A stretch of 64,000 bases of DNA, taken from Platerodrilus igneus. Lineage: Eukaryota > Arthropoda > Insecta > Coleoptera > Lycidae. The translations under genes were made by a program, and so were the position numbers. The notes below the pieces were generated by a model. That model was not told the DNA's origin. It made no database searches and was given only the letters and a program-made list of their open reading frames with translations. Each line of letters begins with the position of its first letter. Within the stretch, counting starts at the first letter, position 1. Shown one piece after another: positions 1-10,879 of the stretch. The stretch is taken from NCBI GenBank assembly GCA_036346225.1, contig JARFIW010001088.1:560001-624000 (forward strand), in the 5' to 3' direction.

Positions 1-1734
1 TCGTGCTATCTGAAAATTTAACCACACCTATACATGTACAAACTAGGGCTTCGTTACAGCTTAGTCACTTTATCACAAAAAAATTATATGTAAATTCACT
101 AGTAAAAATTATGCTTTCAAGTAGAACTTTTAACTTTAACACTAATAATACCTTTCTTTAGTATTAAAGTTTCATATTTATAAACCGTTTGCTTCTGTAG
201 GATAATTACTGTTCACTTCAAAAAAAGAAAATTTTCGAGACAACTTATTATTTTTTTAATTGATTTTTTTTTTTAAATATTTATATATATATTGTTTATA
301 CAAACTTATTTATACGGAGACTTCCGAAACAGTTCCGTTTTCACTATTTAATATTAATCTCTAATCATTCTTGGAATATTGTTTCATTAATTGCATAAAT
401 TACTTCAGTTATCTTTAAGAAATATATGACTTTTATTTTATGTTACAGTGACTTCTTGCTACTAGAATAGGATCCTTTTCAGTGTACAAAAAAATTACAT
501 ATTAAAAAAAACAATTTCTCTGGTTATGGTTCTACATTTTTAATTGCTATCTTTAATAAAATCAAAGGTCAAAGAAAACTACTCATGGTCGACATTGAAT
601 TATACTTTAGGTGTACTATCACAATGTGTTATACACAATAATTCGGCAAACAATTCTTATCATATCACATGTTCAATAAAGCTAACCTTTTACTACAACT
701 TTGTAACTTCAAACCTAATCTTACAAAAATACTTGGAAAATATTAAGGTCAAATATGCCTTACTCAAATACAAAATTTTCACACTAAACTTTATTTAAAG
801 CAAATTAATTGAGCTATAAACTTCTGCAAAAATATTAAGAATTAATTTTAAATAAACTTGTGTATAGCTACTTCGAAAATTATTTGTGTTTCTTAAATGA
901 AAGTTCCTTCAGAATAGTATAGGTATAAAAATTGAGGATGACTCACCGCTAGCTATCCGTTCGTCAGCCGGTTTTCTTTCTTTTAAAGATCTTTTTTAAA
1001 CAGCTGCGTTCCTACTCTTACCGTTGAACGTGGCTGACGCAGGTTTCCGGAATTGACATTAATTCAAACCAATCCCATGTGGGGGTTTCCAATTTCCTGC
1101 CTAGCAACAATTAAAGCGTCCTTCCAATTTTGTGCTTGCTTTAAGATTAACGATTGTTTTTTATATAATACAATATTTTCATTGTTACTTGAATTTAACA
1201 TTTTAGAACTCGGAATTAAATTGTCTCCATATTCCATAATTAATTTTTAATCCTTAAAACTCTAAACTAAAAAAAAAGAACTTGCGCTGAAATCAAACGA
1301 GAGAATAGAATTTTGGGGTAAGCTTGTGAAATATTTTCTTACCGTAAAAATATATCTACAACCATTTTTAGGTCGATGCTGTTACCAAAACTAAACTTAT
1401 GGCACGCGTTGGCTCCACTTAACTAATTTTTGGGGCGGCATGTTTAATTAAAAACGTGCAGGCCCTAGATGATACTGGTATACGGACTACATCTGATATC
1501 AAAATAGCCTTTTCCACAAGGCAATCTTGGCTATACAAGCATGCGCCGGGATGAGAGATATCGAATCAAAATACAAACAACTAGAAGTTCACTTAAAGTG
1601 TACTTTTGCTATTCTAATGTAGATGGCGTATTATGTATGAATTTATAATAAAAGGTTTCAATAGAAATTTGATATTTATTGACAAGGTGTATTGAATAAA
1701 ATTCTATATTTGAATAACAGAAAATCGTAATTAA
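1..1734 (-). repeat. Left copy of a ~1.7 kb inverted repeat
   Basis: The sequence from base 1 matches, in reverse complement, the stretch 58281 down to 56583, with many scattered substitutions. The inner ends diverge at about 1734 and 56583. The left copy is cut by the window edge, so its outer limit is unknown. Read on the minus strand it has a donor-like site near 950 and an acceptor-like CAG at its outer edge. The ATG found after that CAG in the right copy is ATA here. It could be a very long terminal inverted repeat of a large element, or two independent insertions of one repeat in opposite directions. No protein is recognisable in it. Confidence 0.8.
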
Positions 1735-4700
1735 CGTGTGAGAGCTTTTGTCAAACATCCTTTAAATTGTGCATAATACCGTTTGTAAAATAAACTAGTC
1801 AGTAGAAAAGAATAAGCGTATGGGAACTTTTGCCAAACATTTTTAACAATGGCACATCACACCTGCAGAGCGATAATATCGATTCGCAGCAACAAACAAT
1901 AGTCCTACAGTGTCACGTTTCTTACCACGTAACTACACCAAACGCTGATAAGAAATATACCTTTGATATACACAAAAGAAAACAAGTTGTGTATACCTAT
2001 ATGTGTCGGGATACATAGCTTGCATCGGGAGTGAATCAACACGGCATCGCTACGGTCGCGCGATCTATTTACCCTGTTACCATAACGGCACTAGCGATCT
2101 ACAAGCAACGGCAGTTGATTTGTGGCAAAGAACAGTTGGGCTTATCTAAAAAAACCAATTTAGTCTCCAGGTAAGAACTAAAAAGAGAATCTGATTAGGA
2201 CGGGTAAGCGCGGAAAAACTCATCGATATACGCAAGATATCTCGTTTTTGTCGACCAAAAAAACATGCATTGCTCTTAAAGTACTGGGACCAGTAATGTA
2301 GAAAATATTTCAACGCACAAGCTGCAGAATCAAACTAACCTTTGATTAAAATAACCCGAGTTCGAACTGCAATCCTCGCATTATTAAGACGCGATTAGCA
2401 AACTGGAAAACACGCTATCAAATAATAGTAGGATCTATCATTTCGACAAGTCTTTAGATGGGAAACACAAGAGAAAGCAATTATACGTTATCGGTATATT
2501 TAACAAATTAACGGATACCTAAAACAAGGTAATTGACTATTTAATTTATCGAATAAATCTTCATTTTAAAGGCAAAATGGATTTGAGTGAATATTATGTT
2601 AAAGCGGGCTTATTCTGAACAAGTACACTGTATAGGGTATTGTTGGAGAATTTAAGAATAGAAATTGAACTTATTCGAGCGGCTAATGACTTAACCAGGG
2701 AAAAAGGGTTTTTAATTTATGTATAAAATAAACGTAACAAGGTCAAAAAAGCTCAATTTATTAAAATGTATTTACAAAAATATTATGTGGAATTTTATGT
2801 AATTTATATTTGATGATGCAGCAAGACTTACGGAAAATCTAGCTGAAAATTAACTACTTCTTAAGTCAGAGGTTAACCTTAAAGACAAGTTGACCAGGTT
2901 CTGAAGTAAGGTTATGCTTCGCGCTTTCATTGGTGATTACTAGCGTCAACTCAACTTTTGAATTATAATCAATAATCAAAGCCAACGAACACCGCAACAA
3001 TAATAAATTCAAACTTCAAACACGTTCAAATTACATGACAAAAACAGCAGTGACTAATTGTTATGGCGATCTGTTGTCCTAGACGTCCTTACATTTGAAC
3101 GATTTGGAAACTGTAAAATATGTGGAATTATATAGGAAAGTATGTAACGCTCGTCTGTTACTTGGGCAAACACTATAATTTAGTTAGTTTAATGCGATGT
3201 ATGTGCAAAGCACCCTGAGAAATTTATAGGAGCTTGGGTGGAATACATTTAACAACATGACGATTTTGATAGAATATTAAAGTAGGACAAATAAATAAAC
3301 CGAAAAGCAGTCACATTTTTATACAAACAACAACAACAATCGTGCCTTTCCACTTTTCATATTAAAACTAGAAAAATACAGATAAATTTCAGTAAATAAC
3401 CCGGCAGATTTAAGCCTATTCACACGAGTTCTAAAACCGCCAACCATAGAAACAACCTCAATAATCATAAAATTATACATTTACAATCCTATAGAGGTAA
3501 TGCATAGTGATCAACAAATGGCACAGCTATTGATATCAAATGTAAAGAGGAGAATGGTCACTTACATAGGTGGACGACATCGAACACGACAATCGAGCAG
3601 TTTAGACGCACAATGTGAGAGAAAGAAGTATTTAAGAGAGGGAGATTAAAATATATTACTAAGTTTGAAGAGGTTGGTAAGTTAATTTAAGAAAACAATA
3701 ATAGTTCAGAGACAGCAAACGTGCAGGCCGTAAACCCGTGGTAAATGACCGACGACAAATTGTTTTGAACTTTGCTGGACAATTAGGCCAGAAAGCTGAA
3801 CCACGCATGTTAAACGTGGAACTTAGCTTACGGCGATAGTGCATCAAATAAACAAAATATATAAACGGGTTTTCACTCTGCAACTAAATGTTGAAATTTA
3901 AATGTCTAGAATAGTAAACCTAACGTATCGAGGACGGAAACAGGTAAATAAGTGGTGTTTCTGGATGTGCTTATTAATTTGAAATAAAAACCAAAAAGTG
4001 GAATTTAATTGTGAGTATTATTTGAGTTATTCTTTTTTCTTTTGTACGCGCCTGATAAATATGTACCTACGCGTGAAGTAAATATAGGTGGTAATTGGGT
4101 CGTAGAGCGGACGGAATTAGTCTTGTTTATATCTAAGCACAATAGTATTAGAAAGGTAGTTTAAAACTTTTGAAACGTTAAGAAAGTTATACGTATAAAT
4201 TTAAACGCAAGCTTTATTTGTGGCATGTATTTGCTGATTAATTTTTTGTGGAAATTTAGTATTTGTACTGGACATTGGAATAGCTAAAGCAGAAGCTGGT
4301 GTTGTACTTGCTATGTATTATACTAATATCATATTCAAAAAAATGGGATTTGAAATATTTCGTAAAGAAATCTTGGAAACTAGAGCAATGGGATGGTATT
4401 ATTGTTTACGGATAAATGTTTTTTAAGGGGTTCTGTTAGTAATGTCTGGCCAGTAAGATGTTACATTGGGCTTGTTTTTTTAGGTTACTGTAAGTATGTT
4501 TCCGGAATTTAGTCAATTAGGTTTAAACTTAGATGGCTTTTTATTTGATGTTATTTATAAGATAGGTAAAAGTGATTATTGTGATAGGACATTCAGTTAC
4601 CCCACGAGGAAGTCATATTTGACAAAATGCTTTTAAGAAAGGTAAACATGATGTGACGAGATTTTAAAAATCGAAAGCAATAAGACCTATCCTGAATAAA

Positions 4701-5330
4701 CGTTTTCCGGGTGGCAAAAATATCGAAGGATTGCTAGGAGAAGACGGTTAGGCGCCTTTTATATTGACAACTAGTAGAGCCTATAGAGGTAAATGATACT
4801 TATGAAGTGGTTTTGTATTCCGACCATTTTACATTCTGTTTTTATTATTTTTATCATTTTGCTACAGGAATCTAGTCTCGCACGACTGCAGCTAACCAGA
4901 GTACCCCTAAAATTATAACCGATTTACCGCCCTTTCTGGAAAAATCCAAGTTCGTAGCAAAACCCTATTTTTACCCGTAACAAGTGGTTGCTCTCTCTTT
5001 TGTAGGTTTGAAAATGAACACCTCTTAAGCAGTTTATGAAACCTAACAGAATCTGCTACAGCAAATCAAGTGAGAATTACCTTGCTGTTTGTTGTTTCAT
5101 CAAGTATTATAGCACATAATTTCTAAATAACTCAAATTTAAACTGTTTCTAAATATCCACATGTATATCGTTAATTCTTTAGCAAAAGGCTTATACAGCA
5201 CAGAAAGAGATAGACAATTTCGTAACAGGAGTTCAAAGAAAGGGCATAAGCAAATGATACAACATTTACAAATTAGGGTAGGGTGAGCCATCATGAGGCG
5301 AAGAAGTCGATATAAATTTTTGGTTAATTT
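1735..5330. other. No recognisable gene
   Basis: AT-rich sequence. The only reading frames are short and look random. There are no clear domain motifs, microsatellites or repeat boundaries. Some of it may be the degraded interior of the LTR element whose end lies at 6401, but I cannot show that. Confidence 0.5.
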
Positions 5331-6399
5331 ATTATAAATACGACTTAAATATGTTAAAGTTGAATGAGTAAGGCTACAATAATGTAAAGAATGAAAATGT
5401 TCGAGATCATATGTACGAATAAATTTCTAGAAAATGAACAATTGGTATATAAAAGAGCGCTTATCGTTTCGAAAGAAAATCGTTCATTAAATTTGATCCG
5501 ATGCAGTCGATGTTTAAAGTTGATCAAGAAATGTTATTTTATATAGAAGTATGCAGTAAGATATAGATGCGAGATTGCAATGATTATTGAAGTGATGTTT
5601 TAAACCAAAATTACATACAAAAATAGAATTATTAATTACAATGAAAATGCAAAAATTCTTCAATATAAAGCTATTTTTAAAGATGTATTAAATAATTTAA
5701 AAAAAGATTTAGCCCAAAAGAAATAAGGGATTTTAATTGGGAAAAATTTGTAAGCTGATTTGCAGATTAATTTAAAATAAGAAAATTTTTAATTACGAGA
5801 AGCGTTTTGTGGATTCTGCAAGTATCACTGTTAAATTTATTTTTAACTGATATTAGAGTATTTAGATTTCGTTTAAGATAATCCTAATAATTTTTTTCTT
5901 GTGTGAGGAATTTTTTTTACCAGGAGTTGGTGTACAGAGTTTGATATACTCTGACCTTTAACAGATTATATTTCAAGGATTTTTCTAGCCAAAACAAATC
6001 TTACCAGCGTGGAAATAATTTATATCCAGGTGAAAGATCCTCAAAAGAATAAATTTAATTCTGTAAATGTAAAATAAGCTAAGCAACAATATTTTGTGAC
6101 AAATACTTCTTAGAAGTTATTTTATGTTTGAAAGAAACAATGTTGTAAATGCTTTTGTATGAAAGAAGATGTTTCAAATTGTATAAATGTTTTGTAGTAT
6201 TGCTGCGTTATATTTCATTTTGAAAACTCCATAAATTTCGTTGAGCTAGTCAGGCAAAGTGAAAAACAAAGGTAAGTAAACAATTTCAAGTTTACAAACC
6301 ACAAGTATCTGTTTCAAAGTACCCTTTTTACGACGCACCAAAGCGCGCCGATATCACAGCACTCTTTTAGTGGCACCACAACGTGCGATCTTTTCACAG

Positions 6400-6401
<2 letters not shown>
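5331..6401 (+). mobile_element. LTR remnant ending in a (TA)n tract
   Basis: This segment is similar in reverse complement to 25156-26400, including a shared block around 5931-6290 against 25300-25680, so it is a dispersed repeat. A TATA box lies at 5446. The last ~90 bases hold primer-binding-site-like units (around 6330-6350 and 6370-6385) alternating with CACAGCA blocks, and the sequence then ends directly in (TA)n at 6402. The same end structure is seen at 7306, 25160, 29003 and 31310. I read it as the 3' end of a plus-strand LTR of the (TA)n-associated Gypsy group. The 5' limit is a guess. Confidence 0.5.
5446..5455 (+). promoter_or_regulatory. TATA box of the LTR remnant
   Basis: TATATAAAAG followed by GAGCGC. 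It is a good TATA consensus about 950 bases before the LTR end, as expected for an LTR promoter with a long R-U5. No experimental support is implied. Confidence 0.4.

Positions 6402-6443
<42 letters not shown>
6402..6443. repeat. (TA)n microsatellite
   Basis: About 21 uninterrupted AT/TA dinucleotides. It separates two LTR-like segments and is one of a dozen such tracts in the window that mark element boundaries. Confidence 0.95.
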
Positions 6444-6447
<4 letters not shown>

Positions 6448-7306
6448 GTGCAGTCATGAGGGAGGACTACATCAGAGATGGTTTCAAAGCAGTGAGTTGA
6501 ATTTTATAATACTTTTTGACTGTTGTAGTTTTTTTGGTGATTATGCCATTTTTGTGTTATTTGGTGGATTTTGTTATATTTCATGGACATTCTAATTGAC
6601 TAGTTACCTTTGTGAAGGAATTATATGAAAATATCTTCATGTACAATTTTGTATTATAAAATGAGTGTGTAATATTGGCTTTTGTACAAAGTAAACGGGT
6701 TTTTAGTAAATTTTCTGTGCAATAATTAGCACTTACGTACAGAAAGGTTTTTACTATGGGTTCGTATTAGACCTGGGGATTTTAAAATAACGTTTAGGGA
6801 TAGCCCAGTTACTTTTGAATAATTATAGATGTGAATAAAAACATTTTGAAATTATTTTATTTTAAACTGACCTCTTGTAAAATTGATAATGGTTGTTAAA
6901 TATCCAAAGCGTGAACTAAGAGTGTAAATATAAAAATTTTAAGTAGCAATTTTGATGTTACAATAAAAGGTGATGAAACTTTGGTAGTCAAATTTTCTTT
7001 GAATAGTAGGGTAGTATTTTCAAAGAGCAAGTGAGCAGCCGTGGCAATATCCCTGAAGAAGGTGAGCAGAAAGCTGGAGGTTTGGCGTTCTACATGAAGA
7101 GCATCTTCAGAGGATAGTACAATAAGTGATATGAATTGCAAGTCTAGGTGGTAGGGCTTTCTTTACAGGTAGATGCAGAGCATTTATGACACCCAAATTG
7201 TGGGGCTAGAGTTAACGACCCGGACAAGCCCGATACTTCAGAGAATTATGGCTTCCCAAGCGTGGGGCTTTAAATAGGAAGATCCACGACAATATACACC
7301 TAATTT
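6444..7306 (+). mobile_element. LTR remnant with tandem PBS-like units
   Basis: It begins at the (TA)n tract. At 7165-7306 it carries units of the form CAGAG-ATTTATG-ACACCCAAATTGTGGGGCT, repeated as ATTATGGCTTCCCAAGCGTGGGGCT, and ends CCACGACAATATA. That is the same end architecture as the intact Gypsy element at 17735-17905. The block around 7025 (GTGAGCAGCCGTGG) is shared with 31198. There is no coding capacity. Orientation and identity are inferred from the end structure. Confidence 0.5.
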
Positions 7307-7616
7307 GCATTTCGAAAGTGTGCGTTTTCAATGGAAACGTAAACAGTTAGCTATATGAAAGTATAGTAGTATTTGATAGAGAATTAAATTTTACATCTGC
7401 CGTTGACATAAAATACAGGGTATTCTATTTCAATCAAACAAGTTGTTACCGTTCAAAGCTTGCGATTATTTACTAATGATTTTCGTACACCCTGTATACA
7501 TTAGTCAATATTTCACAAGTGCTAGACAAAACTTGATCAACTACTAAACCCCAAGTCAATTTAATTTAAAAAAAACCAAAAGTGATGTTGAAATTTTAAT
7601 TATTAAAATTGTTAAA
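7307..7616. other. Spacer with short LTR-like motifs
   Basis: No gene. It contains a CACCCTGTATA motif near 7490, which also occurs near the start of several LTRs here (15880, 21290, 26950). It may be a small LTR scrap. Confidence 0.35.
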
Positions 7617-7968
7617 AATTAAATTAAATAAAAACCCTTAACCACAAAAATATATAAATTACTAGATACGTATTTCGACCACTATGTGGTCATCATCAGT
7701 AGAAGAAAAAAAAATGTAGCTGTATAATTTACTATATTGTTGCTTTAAACACTATCGAGGATATTCTCCTCACCCGCAGGCTGGTGTTCTCAACAACAAA
7801 CAAGTGAATTGTGACATTATAACTTAAATCTACCTAATTTATACTAATTCTAAATCTACTGAAGCGGAACCAGTTTAATCTTGCTTTCTCATTGGTTGAT
7901 GACCAATAGGGAAAGCAAAGCAGATGACTCTATTGGCCCTTTATCGGTGTTTAAGAGGGGTCCTTTTT
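7617..7968 (-). mobile_element. Penelope-like element terminal module
   Basis: A ~350-bp module that recurs at 9601-9956 (same strand), in altered form near 11670-12030, and in reverse orientation at 14495-14835. On the minus strand it ends with a hammerhead-like block and then an AT-rich tail. The copies at 9601 and 14495 are joined directly to GIY-YIG coding sequence of a PLE, which identifies the module as the PLE 3' terminal region. The copies differ by only a few percent, so they are fairly young. Confidence 0.7.
7660..7704 (-). ncRNA. Hammerhead-like ribozyme in PLE terminus
   Basis: The minus strand reads CTGATGA, an extra T, a six-pair stem II GACCAC-ATA-GTGGTC, then GAAA and TACGTATC. 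That is the hammerhead order of core, stem II, GAAA and cleavage triplet. Stem I is weak by eye and the extra T after the core is non-canonical, so activity is doubtful. PLEs are known to carry hammerhead motifs in their terminal repeats, which fits. The same block occurs at 9649-9691 (minus) and, with CTGATGA changed to TTGATGA, at 14763-14810 (plus). Confidence 0.55.
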
Positions 7969-8081
7969 TTGTTTCTGTTTGTTATCTTTGAACACAGTAG
8001 TTGCTTTTTCTTGTTAAATATACCACGACCTTGTGCTAATCTTTGTTTTATATTTTTTGCGATTTTCCCATCTTGCGTTAT

Positions 8082-8590
8082 TTAGCTTCCTAGATAGCAG
8101 AAACACTTAATCTTTTGTAAGTTCTTGTTACCTATGTGTATTCTTGTTTTTGATTTATTTTCCCCTCCTTTGCATACAAGTACTTTAGTTTTATTTTTGT
8201 TAATTTTCATACCGTATCTCTCTGTTAGAACTGTATCCATTTTATTAAGAGCAGCTTCTAACTCTTCCTTACTAGATGCTAATACCGCTATATCACTTGC
8301 AAATCTAAGCATATCAATTCTTTGTCCTTGCATAGTAATTCCAAATGTCTTCCTGCATTTAACAGTATTCATTGCCTCTTCAATGCACAAGTTAAAAATT
8401 AATGGGTATAGGGCACATCCCTATCTCGGACCTTTCCTAATGTTTACTTCTCTACGTTTCTGCTCTAATTCTATTACTGCTATTTGCTCCTTGTATAAGC
8501 TATGTACTATTCGTCTATCCTTATAACTTATTACAATCTTTTTGAACATTTCGAACATTCTTTTTCATTTTGCATTGTCGAATGCTTTAT

Positions 8591-8596
<6 letters not shown>
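8082..8596 (-). pseudogene. Non-LTR retrotransposon RT fragment
   Basis: Minus-strand translation gives the palm of a LINE reverse transcriptase. There is a degraded DKAFDNA motif A near 8580, a CALYPLIFNLC-type block near 8420, LRFASDIAVLA (the catalytic FADD box with one D replaced by S) near 8300, and a KCFCYLGS block near 8090. At least two in-frame stops lie upstream. Both ends are missing: one side is a (TA)n tract, the other a PLE terminal module. The clade looks RTE-like but is not certain. A second, more damaged copy is at 12195-12690. It cannot encode an active enzyme. Confidence 0.8.
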
Positions 8597-8649
<53 letters not shown>

Positions 8650-8835
8650 AAATGTCAAAATGATGTATTTATTTTTTGGGATATTTCCTTCAATTGATAC
8701 GTAAATATTAAAAATCCATCTGCATTTATTGTTTACGTTTCGGTTTATTTAAAACCTTAATCATAACCAAACACATTACAAATAGAAACAGTTACATTTT
8801 AAACTATCAACTTCAAGTTACCAATTTAAAAGAAA

Positions 8836-8879
<44 letters not shown>
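8593..8879. repeat. Two (TA)n tracts around a 190-bp spacer
   Basis: (TA)n at 8593-8650 and 8840-8879 flank a spacer. The whole block recurs inverted at 15530-15820, so it belongs to the large inverted repeat of this Penelope composite. The spacer has no coding potential. Confidence 0.85.
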
Positions 8880-8880
<1 letters not shown>

Positions 8881-8932
8881 CAAAGTAAAAAAGAATTAAT
8901 AACGAGTGACTCAAATACAGCAACGAGTGCAT

Positions 8933-8977
8933 TCTGTCGACGAGTTTCGCCCTAATTAGGGCTCATCAGAGCAGGAA
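8933..8977 (-). ncRNA. Hammerhead ribozyme motif
   Basis: Minus strand: CTGATGA, stem II GCCC-TAATTA-GGGC, GAAA, then CTCGTC, the cleavage triplet, followed by GACAG. The conserved core nucleotides are all present, and stem III is the minimal two-pair form reported for PLE hammerheads. Stem I pairing is imperfect (one mismatch and one G-U in five). The identical motif on the plus strand is at 15431-15480. Confidence 0.7.
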
Positions 8978-9220
8978 CAGCTAAGTTATAATATTTAATA
9001 CAGACACATTATGGGAAGTACATCATCATCTAGCTCACAATTCGTGTCTTTGTGTCGTTTCACCTGACATCGCAGGTTTTACCAACAGTCGGCACGGAGG
9101 AGATCCGGCCCAATCCTTTGCCGACTGTTGCTAAAACAAAACCACACGAAGACACATATTGTGAGCTAGGTGATACTGTACTTCTCATAATGTGTCTGTA
9201 TTAAATATTACAACTTCACT

Positions 9221-9270
9221 ACTCCTGTCCTGATGAGCCCCAATTAGGGCAAAACGCGTCGACAGGATGT
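9221..9270 (+). ncRNA. Hammerhead ribozyme, G12 core mutated
   Basis: CTGATGA, stem II GCCC...GGGC, then AAAA instead of GAAA, then CGCGTC and GACAGGA. Stem I is seven perfect pairs (TCCTGTC with GACAGGA), better than the sister copy at 8933. The G-to-A change at the invariant G12 position should abolish cleavage. Together with 8933 it forms an outward-facing pair. Confidence 0.65.
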
Positions 9271-9600
9271 CCTCGTGACTGAATTTGAGTCACTTGCCGT
9301 TAATTATTTTTACTTTGACCAAATTGTTTGATTTGAATAAAGTTTGGGATGGATAGAAACCTAGTGGAGTTACATTTTAAAATTATTTTCGTAATATACA
9401 AGGTGCCCAAGACACCCAAACGTATCAGAAATGTATTTTTTTAAATGAAACACCTGTATGTTATTTTATTTTCAGTTTCTGCTATCAAAATAAAAGCGAG
9501 TTTTGTTAGGTTTTTGAAGCCTACACCTTATGGTTTTCGAAACATTTTATGAAAATGTGGCAACAATTTTAATAATCTATAGGAACACTGTGGCACGATT

Positions 9601-9956
9601 TAAATAAAATTAAATAAAAACCCTTAACCCCAAAAATATATAAATTACTAGATACGTATTTCGACCACTATGTGGTCATCATCAGTAGAAGAAAAAAAAA
9701 AAAAATTTAGCTGTATAATTTACTATATTGTTGCTTTAAACACTATCGAGGATATTCTCCTCACCCGCAGGCTGGTGTTCTCAACAACAAACAAGTGAAT
9801 TGTGACATTATAACTTAAATTTACCTAATTTATACTAATTCTAAATCTACTGAAGCGGAACCAGTTTAATCTTGCTTTCTCATTGGTTGATGACCAATAG
9901 GGAAAGCAAAGCAGATGACTCTATTGGCCCTTTATCGGTGTTTAAGAGGGGTCCTT
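9601..9956 (-). mobile_element. Penelope-like terminal module, second copy
   Basis: Nearly identical to 7617-7968, including the hammerhead-like block (9649-9691, minus). On the minus strand it directly follows the GIY-YIG fragment at 9957-10377, so it is the true 3' end of that PLE copy. Confidence 0.7.
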
Positions 9957-10377
9957 TATGTTTAACAATTTTAATTGATTCATAGCATTTTCTAGTTTAA
10001 GGGGGTGGCTGGTTTCAAATATATGTTTGGCGACCTGAGACCTTTCATATTTACCATATTTGAAGTGAGCAATGTGTTCTTTAAATCTTGTTGTTATATT
10101 CTCTTGGCTAACAATATTTTTGAAAAACCTGGCTCAAAATTTCATAAATCCCCGACTTTGCAATTTTCCACCTTGTCTTTAGATTACCAGCAAATTTTAA
10201 TTATATGAATTTTAAATTCACTGTTTGAATATTTAAGACCTTTGTTTAAAGGAGTTACATTAACATTACGTAGAAGTGGTTGATTGCAAAGTCGTTGATT
10301 TACGGATGTTGATCCTATTTTACACTTTCAAAAATATTATCTATAATATCAGAAGAGAAACCATTGTAAGAATTACA
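9957..10377 (-). pseudogene. PLE GIY-YIG endonuclease fragment
   Basis: Reverse complement of the plus-strand copy at 10500-10868. It encodes the same C-terminal endonuclease domain with extra small deletions, for example within the block around 10100-10160. The 5' end stops at the palindrome centre at ~10378, where it meets the plus-strand copy head to head. It lacks the reverse transcriptase. Confidence 0.65.
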
Positions 10378-10480
10378 ATGGTAAAAATATTATCTATAAT
10401 ATCAGAAGAGAAACCATTGTAAGAATTACAATGGTTTCTCTTCTGATATTATAGATAATATTTTTAGAAAGTGTAAAAAT
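10320..10480. repeat. Palindromic head-to-head junction with 60-bp duplication
   Basis: A block of about 60 bases (AATATTATCTATAATATCAG onward) is present twice in tandem at 10332-10380 and 10385-10434. It is then followed by its own reverse complement at 10430-10475. The result is a strong hairpin at the centre of two inverted PLE copies. Confidence 0.8.
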
Positions 10481-10499
10481 AGGATCAACATCCGTAAAT

Positions 10500-10868
10500 C
10501 AACGACTTTGCAATCAACCACCTCTAACGATAATGTTAAATATGTTAAACTTCCGTTTCACAAAACCACAAAGGGTCTTGATAAAATATTCAAACAGTGT
10601 AATTTCAAAATTGCTTTCACTAATACTAATAAAATTAAAGATTTGCTAGGTAATCCAAAAGACAAGGTGGAAAATTGCAAAAGTCGGGGATTTATGAAAT
10701 TAGTTGTGCAGGCCAGGGTGTTTTCAAAAATTATATTGGTCAGACCAAGAGGAATATAACAACAAGATTTAAAGAACACATTGCTCACTTCAAATATGGT
10801 AAATATGAAAGGTCTCAGGTCGCCAAACATATATTTGAAAACCAGCCACTTAAACAGAAAATGCTATG
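10500..10868 (+). pseudogene. PLE C-terminal region with GIY-YIG endonuclease
   Basis: Two overlapping frames, joined by one frameshift near 10680, encode the linker and the GIY-YIG nuclease of a Penelope-like element. Visible motifs are SGIYEISCAG and NYIGQTKRNITTRFKEH, then the conserved HIAHFKYGK block. In PLEs this domain nicks target DNA for insertion. Only the last ~120 residues are present, and the RT is missing through 5' truncation. The frameshift makes this copy inactive. A third copy is at 14216-14475. Confidence 0.8.
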
Positions 10869-10879
10869 AATCAATTAAA

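Larger units (their letters stand above)
8880..9600. mobile_element. Penelope-like terminal repeat, internally palindromic
   Basis: The two halves of this segment are imperfect reverse complements of each other around a centre near 9105 (CAGTCGGCACGG against CCGACTG). Each half carries a hammerhead block facing outward. The segment recurs inverted at 14836-15530 and in garbled form inside 10880-13500. Adjacent PLE terminal modules and GIY-YIG coding sequence assign it to a PLE. It encodes no protein. Confidence 0.65.

Noticed and set aside
4860..4980. Possible exon after TTTTGCTACAG
   Set aside because: A pyrimidine tract and AG are followed by a short frame without a domain or a clear donor. 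Not enough to call an exon.
6383..6595. Open frame across the (TA)n tract
   Set aside because: It encodes a YIYI run from the microsatellite and has no domain. The same applies to frames at 15756-15950 and 23169-23417.
8125..8526. 133-codon plus-strand frame
   Set aside because: It is antisense to the LINE RT fragment, which has clear motifs on the minus strand. The copy at 12256-12486 is the same shadow.
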